From: Acanthamoeba castellanii str. Neff
Lineage: Eukaryota; Discosea; Longamoebia; Acanthamoebidae
Assembly: GCF_000313135.1 (NCBI RefSeq)
Contig: NW_004457654.1
Location: forward strand, 820,730-884,729
Reading direction: 5' to 3'
DNA: 64,000 nucleotides
Shown here: positions 19,255-30,000 of the stretch, piece after piece
How the letters are laid out: each line of letters begins with the position of its first letter
Position numbering within the stretch: the stretch's first letter is position 1
Notes under the pieces: model-generated
Databases searched by the model: none
Told to the model about the DNA's origin: nothing
What the model saw: the letters and a program-made list of their open reading frames with translations, nothing else
Program-made: the position numbers and the translations under genes

Positions 19255-20836
19255 ATGGCGGAAGTAGTAACTCCTCTTCCTTGCCTTCGCGTGCTGAGGA
19301 AGGTCGGAGAGGGCAGCTTTGGGCAGGTGTTCGAGGCACTGTGGCGAGACCAACACGCGAGCGCAGAAAAGAGGGTGGCTCTAAAACGAGTAGCGGTAGG
19401 TCATACCTCGGGCAACACACGCTACACAGTCCTACGACTCACATATGCCGCCTTGTAGAGGTACGAGGGCATCACGAGCAGAGAAGCCGAGATGCTAAAC
19501 CTCATCAATGGCCACCCGTGCTGTGTGGCCCTACTCGCTTGCTTCTTCTCCTCTACTCGCGGCCTTAGAGATTCCACTCTGGTACGTAGGAGGATCTCCT
19601 TCACAAGAAGCAACGATACGCCTGACCTCTGAACAGAACCTCGTATTCGAGTACATGCCGTGTACTTTGAAGTCGGTCTTGAAGAGCGGGGCTCTTGCTC
19701 CTGACCTGGCGACCTGCTACTTTTTCCAAGTACGTCTCTTCCTCTTCGGATAGCTTCACGTTGTGGTAACAGCCCTTTCGCGGCAGATCTGCTGCGGCCT
19801 GAAGCACATCCACGGGCTTGGAGTATGCCATCGAGGTGAGTGATTTGCCGTGTTGTGTAACTCTACTCACTCCTACCTGCTCCTTCCAGATTTGAAGCCT
19901 GACAACGTCCTCGTGGACATGAGGTACTTGCACCTCTTCCTAGTGCTCAGGAGTTGGCACTCACTTCCCCATGTTTAGAGCCAGGGAGCTTAAGATCTGC
20001 GACTTCGGGTGGTGCGTTCTTCCAAGCCGGAATCAGCATTGGAGTCTAATACATTGCCGATCAGCGCAAAGCGTTTGTCCGAGAGCGCCACAAGCAACAC
20101 ATACAACGCCGCCCGGCTTTACCGGTAACCCACTCTTTTGTTGCCCTTTAGCTCCACAAGCTAAGGGACTCCATCAGCGCCCCAGAGTGCCTGTTCGGAG
20201 TCTCGTCCTACACTACCAAGATCGCACGTCCCCTTCCCCTTACGTCCACGATCGGCTGGCACCTAATCTCATAATCTTGGCAGGATATGTGGGCCGCTGG
20301 CTGCATTCTTTGGGAGATGCTCGCCGGCAAAGCGTTGTTCCAAGGTATTGAAACACGCTACCCTACTCCTTGTGCGCTTTTGAATGACCTTGCGCAGGTT
20401 TCGACCCACTCAACCAGCTTGTGAACGTCGTGATGGTTCTTGGAGCTCCGTCCGTTTACGATCTGTGGACTCTCCAGGCAGAGGAATGCAGGTAACCCTC
20501 TAACCATTTCGTCCTCCAATTAGTGTCAGAGCTTGCTGACAGCATTGTTTAGCTTCCCCAGTATACAGGCGCTCTCCCTAGATGAGCTACTTCCTGGTCT
20601 GCCTTTGGCAACTAGCCTGTTGGGTACAAATCACCGTCACGCCTATCAGCACCGCGGTCTCTTACTGGTGCGGCGCAGGTGGTCTCCTCACGTACAACCC
20701 GAGCAAGCGTCTGTCCGCGTCACAAGCTCTGGAGCACCGCCTGTTCGATCGGGTCAGGACGAACGACATCCCCCTCCCGACCGCCGTTCTGTCTCTCTAC
20801 CGCCAAGACCGCTGGGAAGACAGGGAGATGGCCTGA
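19255..20836 (+). CDS. CMGC protein kinase, GSK3-like
   Basis: About ten small exons make a single-domain Ser/Thr kinase. Seen in order: glycine loop GEGSFGQVF, lysine motif VALKRV, hinge NLVFEYMP, catalytic loop HRDLKPDN (split by an intron inside Asp), DFG as CDFGWC, activation segment SNTYNAARLYRAPE, and YTTKIDMWAAGCILWEM. The C-lobe ends with NPSKRLSASQALEH. The run RLYRAPECLFG, YTTKID and the later LVNVVMVLGAP resemble GSK3/shaggy kinases, including a Tyr before YRAPE. All catalytic residues are present, so activity is expected. One intron (~20226-20283) appears to use a GC donor. Codon use is more AT-balanced than in the neighbours. GSK3 membership is a motif-based inference; another CMGC group is possible. 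Confidence 0.78.
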
Positions 20837-21047
20837 GGCAAGGCTTGCCCCCACTGTCGCTACGAGCTCAAATTGAGCCGCGCTCTTTGGCACTGATTAA
20901 TTTAGCTCCTATCAACATTTCCGGTCGCTGGCCAGCTCAGTTATTTCTTCACTTGGTACCCGTCCAGGAGGGCATGGATTAATCCACAAACCCGGGCAGA
21001 CACACAAAGAAAGAAGTCGCGCACAGTTGCAACTGGCCAGCGCTGCT

Positions 21048-24000
21048 ATGAGTGGCACGCGTGCTTCGGCCGAGCCCGAGGTGCCTCACCCCTCCGGAGA
21101 CATTACATCTTATTTTTTTGATCAAAAAAATCGGGGGTGGGTGAACGAAATCAATTGCCCAATCTGTGCAGCGGATCTAAAGGCTATGTGTTGGTGTTTT
21201 GGCATGTGAGCAGCCCCCTTGTATAGAGGGCTGGCTGAAGAGGAGAAGGGGGCTCGTTGCCGCCTGGCACAAGGTGTTTGTCAAAATCGATGTGCACCAA
21301 CACAAGCTACGACTCTACAAGCGGCAGACCGACACCACACCCAAAACCAGCGTTCCTCTCAAGTACCCCTCCACCCAGCCGCTCCGCCCTCGTTTTCTTT
21401 GTGCGCTCAGCGCGCTTTGCCCCTTTGCCCTCACCTGCTCACTGGCCCTTCCCGCACCATCGCACACGCACACGAACACAGGAAAATCTTGAACGTGCTG
21501 GCGGTGGACGGGGAAGGGTCGGCTGCAGCCATCCCCTCGGCATCGCCTGCCGACAGCAAGAAGAAGGAGAAGAAGGCCAAGGCCGATGCCGCGGGCAAAT
21601 ACGAGTTCGAAGTGCACACGGCCGCGCGCCACTACCGCTTTCAAGCCAACTCTGACAGCGAGATGTACGCGCGTGTGGTCTTTGCTCAGCGATCGTCGTC
21701 GAGTGACGTGCGTGCGGTGATTGAGCGCCTCATGGGCGGCTGATTTCTTTTACCGCGTGTTCTGAACGGCCTGGTTTTCAGGCATGCGTGGATCAAGGGC
21801 ATCAGGGCCGCCGCCGACAAGGCTCTTTCACAAACGCTCAGCGAGTCTCAGACCGGGGGCAGTGACAGCGACGGAGAAGCGGAGGGCGACCACAAAGGTC
21901 TGCTCGAATTCGATGCGCGCGCAATGGAGAGCAAGCTCAAGAACATGGGCGTCGATCTCCACGAGCTGGGCGCGAGAATGGCGGACCCGAGCACGGGCAT
22001 TCCGCTCAGCGGTACCCATAGCTTTACCCATGGCCCCCTCGCTTGCTCGTCACCATCGTACTAACGCCGTGAGGAACACAACCCCTCATCTACTCAGACA
22101 CGCGTAAGCGAATGAATTTGTATCGCAATTGCTTCTCGAGAACGGCCTGTGTGGAGTGGCTTGTCAAGGAATTCGAAAGAAGGGGAGTTCAAGGTAAGCC
22201 ACCGTTGCCCATCTCGGACAACGCACACGCACACGCACCCGCACACGCACCCGCACACGCACCCGCACACGCACACGCACACGATACACACCACTGAGCA
22301 ACACTCGTGGCACTCTTGTTCTGTGTGCGCGGGCGCAGAGTTTGACAAGGGTCTGTGCCTCGATGTCGGGCGATGCCTGATGCACTCGCGGTTCATCTAC
22401 TGCCTCACGGGCCAGGCCAACTTCTCCGGCGAGAGCTCCCTCTACGCCTTCTCCCGCCAGTCCGAGTCCTCGCTCGTCACCCTCTCCACCACCTCCTCGC
22501 TCTTCTCCACCTCGACGCTCGACATCTTCAACTCGCACTCCTCGTTCGAGATTGTGACCATGCGCGGCGACGACTCGAGCAAGACCGTCAAGCGATTCCT
22601 GCGCGACAGCCAAGGCAAGGCCGGCTCGGACAAGAAGTCGAAGGAGGAGAAAGACGAGAGCACGCCGGCGTTCACGAGCCGCTCCGGGTCGAAGCGGGAC
22701 CGGCGGCCGGCGGCCGGCGTGCCGACCCACGTGCCGGGGCTCCTACCCGGCGAGGAGGCGCTGCTGGCCGAGGCCAACATCCTCCTCTCCTACGAGGCCG
22801 ACCTTACCTCGGCCGAGCGCGGCGTTCTCGCCGTCACCAACTTCCGCCTCATCCTCGCCCCCGAGGTACGCCTCATAGCTCCTCCTTGTCATCTCGCCTC
22901 CTTGCTGACTCCGCGCGACACGCACGACACGCACGACACGCACGACATAACGTACACTGTCGCAGACGGCGTTGTCTATATCGATAGCGCTGGGGCTAGT
23001 GTTCAAGGTGGGGATGGGGCCCTCGCTCACCATGCCGGACAACTCGGCCAAGGAGAGCGTAGTCCTCTCGTGCAAGGACCTCCGCGACGTCTACCTCGTG
23101 TTCCCCGTACGGGGTGCCACCCCGCCCCCTTCGTTTGGTCGCAACCACTCACGCGGCTGCTGCGTGTTCATGTGCGGCGGTGCGTGTGCGTGCTCTATCC
23201 AGGACGGAGCCACCATGAAGAAGGTGCTACGCGGGCTAAAGAGCGTCATGTCGCCGGCGCACGTGCAGGACCTGTTCGCCTTCACCACCAAGGAGGACTA
23301 CAAATGCGATGACGACGCCGGTACGCGGAAGCCGGCCTCTCCCCCCCTCTCTATAGCAGTGACCGCCACGCTTGCGTCAGATTGATGCTGATGTGCCGTC
23401 CGAGAGCTCACCATGCACCCACCCGTTTTCCGTTGCCAGACGAACGGTGGGATTGGCTGCTTTATTCGACGGAAAACGAATTTGCCCGACTGCAGTTGGC
23501 CAAGGAGGAGTGGCGCATCCCGCACTCTAACGAGGTTCACCCTCCCCCACGCGTTTCTTTTTCACCACCACCACCACCACCACCACCACCTTAATATTAA
23601 CCCGGACCGTTTCCCCATTGGGCACGGCTTGATCCGCGCGTGTTGCAGGGGTACGCCGTGTGTCCCACGTACCCGCGCCGATTCATCGTTCCGGCATCGG
23701 TTTCCGATGCCGACCTCGTCCAGTCCGCGGAGATGCGGCACCAGGGGTACGCCACACCACGGGCTTGCCTACTAAGGCGACCTTTCACTGCTTAACATTC
23801 TTCTGCTTCACCGCGCCAAGGCGATTGGCGGCGCTTTGCTGGGTGGACGGCAAGGGCAAGGGCGGCATACTCTTGCGCGCGGCCGACGTGGTTGTCAAGA
23901 AGTCATTCATCACCGGCAGCGGAGTACCTCGCACCCCCACCACCCCCCACTCTATTCTCAACATTGTGTCGACTAACGGCTGATTGAATTTTTCTTGCCA

Positions 24001-27000
24001 AGAACGTGCGAATGGAGGCCGAGGGCGGTGATCCGATCGTGAACGCCGTTCTGCGCAAGTCCAAGTCGCACACGCTGCACATCGTGTGCTGCCATCAGCC
24101 CCGCAGCGACGAAGACGACGGCAGCGGAGAGCACACATACCACGTGGGCAACCACCACCCCCACCAGCAGCAGCAAGGTCTGGACGCCCTGAGCGGCGAC
24201 CGCCTGGCGCTGAGCTCCCTGTCGCTGCCCACGGCCCGCGCGCTCCAGGCCAGTCTGCTGACCATAATCGAAGGCATGAGCGGCCTCTCGTTCGCCGCCG
24301 AGCGCCAGGCGAAGATCAAGGCCGGCGAGGCCAACAGTAAGTCCACCAATAGTAAGCGAAGCGGCTCGCGCCGGGCCTCCAAGCACGCGCTGGCCGACTC
24401 CCAGGCCGAGGCGGTGACAAGAACGAAAGCGAGGGCGACTGCGACGGAGAACGAAGGCGGCGACGATGACGCAGCGCGGCACGAGGCTCTGGCGCAGACG
24501 AAGGAGCAGTGGGAGGCAGTGATGCGGGACTCGCGCTGGCTGCGCGCCGTCAAGGACTACATCGAGGGCGCTCTCAAGGTGACCCACCTCGTCGCCATGG
24601 GCGAGTCGGTCATGGTCCAGAACGACGAGGGCAAGGACGCCGTCACCGTGGTGGTCTCCCTAGCGCAGGTACGTCGCCCCGCATTAGGGTTCCGCGAAAA
24701 AATGCTATGTAGTGGGTTGATTGCATTGTAACGTTGCATCGCACACAGGTCATGCTCGACCCCTTCTACCGCACCTTGCGCGGATTCGCCGTGCTCGTCG
24801 AGAAAGAGTGGAACTCCTTCGGTACAGAGCACCAGCCATTGCCATTGCCATGTAACGCGTTGGTTATAATCTTCCTTTATTTATGATTGGGCCAAACGAC
24901 CTGCAGGACACCAGTGGGGCCAGTCCAATCCCAAGAAGTTCAAGAAGCGGAGCCTGTCGCCCGTCTTTCTGCTCTTCATCGACTGCGTCCACCAGATGTG
25001 GTCTCAGTACCCGCACCAGTTCGAGTTCAACGAGGCCTTCCTCATCTTCGTCATGGTACACCTCCCCCGTCTTCTTCTTCGTCTTCTTCGCGAGCCATCG
25101 CACGGAAATCACAACACGACCGCACACGCACCGCACGACTCAGACGACACGACACGACACGCACAGGACTCGGTATATTCGCACCAGTTCGGCAACTTCC
25201 TAGCGGACAACGAGCGGGCGCGGGTGCAGCTCAAGATCGAGAGGGAGACCAACTCCCTATGGAGCTTCATCGGCGGATTCAAGAAGCCAACCACGGGCAC
25301 CGAGAACGGCAGCGCCGCCAAGTCACCATCGTCGTCGTCGAGCGGGAGCAGTATGGCCGAGCTCTGCACCGCCAGCAACAAGGCCCTCTTTCTCAACCCG
25401 CTCCTCCTCCATGCCGGCTCGACGACCACCACCACTACCGGGCGCCAGCCGCTGGTGCCCCACGTCAAGCGGGTTAAGTGGTGGGGCGCCTACTTCCTTC
25501 GGTGGAAGTGCAACGCCAACCTCAAGGGCGCCATTCGGCGGATCTACCGGGAGAAGACGCGCGAAGACGACCGGCAGGAGGAGGACGAGGACGAGCAGGT
25601 GCTGGACCTCCGCGGGCAGGGCCTCCACATCATCCCGCCCGAGATGGGCGCCCTCCGGCGCGTCACGGACCTGGACCTGCGCGGCAACCTGATCGCGTCG
25701 TTCAACCTGGCCGCCCTGCCGCCCTACACCCGCACCCTGCGCCTGGCCGACAACCCGCTGCGCTTCGTGCCCCGCCAGCTCCTGCTCGCCATCGTCGGCC
25801 TCCGCGAGCTCGACACGCTCGACCTCAGCCGCTGCCGGCTCCGCGCCTTTCCCTCGCTCCTCCACGCCGCTGTCGACGACGAGCCCGCGACGGCGACGCA
25901 GGTGCTGCTGGGCCACGTGAAGGAGCTCAACCTGCGGGGCAACTGCCTCAGCTCGCTGCCCAACTCGTTCCGGCTGCTCACCAACCTGGAGAAGCTCGAC
26001 CTGGCCTACAACCGCTTCGGCGTCGCTACTGCCGCGCCGGCGTCCCAGCTCCCGCCGGAGCCGTCCAAGTCATCGTCGAGCCTCTCGCGGCGCAGCAGCA
26101 GCAGCGGCAGCGTGCGCACCGCCGCGGCCGTGAAGAAGGCCGCCGCGGCCGGGCTCGACGCCGGCAAGGAGGCCAATAGCAGCAGCGCGCGGCCGGCCTC
26201 CCCCGGCGTCAACACGGCCGCGCTGGCCGCCATGCACCTGTCCGGGTCGGCAGTGCCGCTGCGGTCGCGCACGCCCGTGTCGCCGCCGTCTTCGGTCATC
26301 ATCGTCTCGTCGACGCCGGTCCACACGCAGCACCTGTTCCGCCTGCTGGGCGCCCTGCCCGCCCTCACCTCGCTCTCCCTCGCCGGCAACGGGCTCGTGC
26401 ACCTCCCGCCCTCGCTCCTCCGCGCGCTCTCGCCGCGCCTGCGCGTGCTCGAGCTGCACGACAATCCGGAGCTCGCGCTCCACCACTCGCTCGCGCGGCT
26501 GGAGCGGCTCGAGGTGCTCTCCCTGAGCAACTGCCCCAGCATCAAGCTTCTGCCCGGCGAGCTGTTCCACACGCGGATGGGCAACACCCTCACCCGCCTC
26601 CACGCACGCAACTGCGGGCTCGGCAACCAGCCCGCCGGCGAGGAGGCCGCGCTCCTCAAACGGATCGAGCAGTGGAAGAAGGCCAACTACGGGGCCGAGG
26701 CCGACGATACCGACGCCGCCACCGACGCCGCGGCCTCGCCGCCGCCGGTGGCCGCCGAGGGCGAGAAGCTGTTCCAGTACTGGCACACGGCGCGATTGGC
26801 CGACAACCTGCGCCTGCTGGACCTGGCCGACAACGGCCTCTCCGTCGCGCCCTCCGCGATCTTCGCCTGGCGTCGCATCGAGGTCCTCCACCTGGAGGTA
26901 CCGCGCCCCTTTCCCCGTTTCGATCACCGACGGGAAAACATGCCAAACTCACCAACGCATGGTCACCACACGACCACACTCACTCGCGCGCACACAGGGC

Positions 27001-30000
27001 AATGCGATAGCGCACCTCTCGCCGGACATCAAGAACCTGGAGGATTCCCTGCGCGCGCTCCATCTGCAGAACAACTGCCTGCAGCACCTGCCCGTGCAAA
27101 TCGGCTCCCTGCGCAAGCTCGAGCTCCTGGACCTCAGGTACGTACAACTCGTATATGTTGCCTATGTTGATTCTATGTTAAGCATATTTGTGAAACCGCA
27201 GTGGGAACCAGCTGCAGTCGTTGCCGTTGCAGCTGAGCATCCTGCCCGCACTCAAGAAGTTCACCCTCTTCACCAACGAGAAGGACATTCCCAGTACGCT
27301 GCCGACAACCACACGCTCGGCCACCACCGCACAAACTTCGCTCTTCGCCAATACCAAGGCTAACGTGTAACGCGTATTGTTGCGGACAGGTCGGCAGGCC
27401 AAGGGCGAGAACCCGCTGCCGGAGCTGCCGCGCGATGTCGTGGCACTGGGGAGCAAGAACGTGCTCACATTCCTCGGCCAGCTCATGCGCGGCTCGAAGC
27501 CGTGCCACCGCATCAAGACCATGTTCCTCGGCCAGGAGAACGTCGGGTACGGACCCCATCACATTCCTCACACCAATGGTTGCTCCTCCTCCAGAGTATG
27601 TTGTTGTCTGTTTTCTTATTTCTCACATGGACATTCCGCGCGTGTCGCGTGTGTGTATGTGTGTGTGTATCCAGGAAAACGAGTCTGCTGCGCTGTCTGC
27701 AGATGCCCCAGGGCAAGTCATCCGGCGGCAGCGGCAAAGGCAACAAGAACGCGCGGAAGGACCAGCGCTTCGCCGTGGCGCCTCCTGGTATGGCCCCATC
27801 TCGCGAGCTGCGGACCTGTTTGTTTGCCTACCAACTAAATACCACTCTCCGTTCTGTGGTTGGTTGGGTTGGTTGGGTTGGTTGGGTTGGTTGGGTTGGT
27901 TGGTTGGTTGGTTGGTTGGTTGGTTGGTTGGTTGGTTGGCAGCAGCAGCAGCAGCAGCAGCAACGTTGCTTTCCACGGACGGCATCCAGATCACGGACTT
28001 TACGATGAAGATCCCCCTGGCCGAGGACAAGGTCGAGGACGTCACTCTGTCGGCGTGGGACTTTGCAGGTACTACTCGCTACCTCCCTTCCCAGCCACCC
28101 ACTCGTTCACACATCCCACCTTGTCGTGGCGTCGGCACGTTACGCGTACCAACCGCCCTCTGATTTTCGTGTTTCACTGTAACTGTGGACCAACAGGGCA
28201 AAAGCTGTACTACACGTCCCACTCGTTCTTCCTGTCGGAGCGGTCGTTGTACTTTGTGGTGTTCAACCTCGCCTCCCCGCAGCAGTCCAACGTGGAATTT
28301 TGGTATGCGCACCACGCCCACAACTCATTCCTCGCCCATCGCCTTAATGTTGTTCATGATTGGCTTGTGATACACAACCAGGCTACAATCCATCCACTCC
28401 GCCGCGAAAGATTCGCCCATCATCGTGGTCGGTACCCACGCCGACGACCCGCAGTGTACAGAGCCTTATCTCAAGGTACGGACCACTACTACGGCATTCC
28501 TTAGCCAGGCCTATTACCATGCAGCCGAGTTTCTAAATTAATCCCTTTTTTTCCTATTCGCCAGGCGATCCTGAAGTGGTTCGACGACAAGTTCCGCCCG
28601 CGGTTCCCCAACATCCAGGCCGTCCGGTTCGTGTCGTCGCTCGACGGACGGAACCTGGACGACCTGCGGAGCGACATCTGCACCCTCATCCGCCAGCAGA
28701 AGTTCATGGGCGAGAACCTCCCCTCCAACTACCTCGAGTTCGAGAAGGCCCTCCTCGAACGAGGACGCCTCGTACGTCGCGCGACCTCCCTGTCCCTCAC
28801 TCATTTCGCGCGTGTGTCGTGTCGTGTCGTGTTGTGCCGTGTGTCATGTGTCGTGTCGTGGTCTCACTCTGTTCGGCATTGTGGCTGCAGTATGTCAACG
28901 ACTCGCAGAGCCTGCCCACGGTGACGTGGGCCGAGTACCGGCAGATGGCCAAGCTGTTCCTCATCGAGAACAAGGAGGACCTCAAGAACGTGACCACGCT
29001 CCTCCACAACCTGGGCTCCATCATCCACTTCTCTCACAACCGCAAGGTACTGGACGCCTGCCCTCCCCCCCGCGCGCGCGCGTAGTCACGTGATCCCGGC
29101 TTGATGGGTGGTAGGCTGACTGTCGTGAACGAATGCTTGGAATTCCGTGTGCACAACAGTTGCGCGGGGTCGTGGTGTTGAACCCGTCGTGGCTGATCGA
29201 TCTGCTGGCGACGATCATGACGACGCGCCACAACTACACCAAGGACGGCATACTCAAGAAGTCGTCCCTGCCCCACATCTGGAAGCCGCCCCGGTTCCCG
29301 GAGCAGATGTACCCGTTCATGATCTCCCTCCTCGACTCGTTCGAGGTCTCCTTCGACATCAGCGACAAGGTGAGCCACGACGCCGCCGAGTCTCCGGAAG
29401 AGCTCCGCGAGGCCGCTGACTCCCTCCGCCTCATCCCGTCCCTCCTCCCCGAGGACCCGCCTCCCGAACTCAGCACCCTCTGGCCCGTCGAGCGCCACAG
29501 AGAAGGTGGTGCCCTCCCACTCCCTTTTAGAACGTTCTTCTTTCACTTCATTCTTCGTTCTTCTTCGCTGTTTCCTTGCCTTGCTGACCTGCTGTCGCGT
29601 GTGCGTTGGTTGGTTGTGTCTCAATAACGCACCAGATGGCCGGGCTGTGGAGTCGCAGTTCGGGCGCGTGTATCGGTTCAAGTACCTGCCCATGGGCTTC
29701 TTCGGGCGCCTCATGATGCGCCTGCTGAGCTTCCCGCTCAAGGCCAAGACCTACTGGTACCAGCTGACCCGAGTTGGCTCGACGGGCTAATCAGTGGGTC
29801 CTGTGTGTGGCTGACCACTATTGTTTGTGGGCTCGATCAGGCGGAACGGCATGCTGGCGAGCATGGGCAGGGAGAAGCTCCTCATCCGGTTCGACCCCGA
29901 CAAACAGAACCTCAACATTCTTGTCCGAACCGAACTCGAGGGTACCCACTCCCCCTTCCCCCATCTGCTTACAATATCCCCTTGCAGCAACTTTTTATAA

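Noticed and set aside
26006..26927. Minus-strand frames of 226 and 285 codons
   Set aside because: Antisense to the LRR part of the ROCO gene, where Leu/Ala-rich GC codons keep the other strand open.
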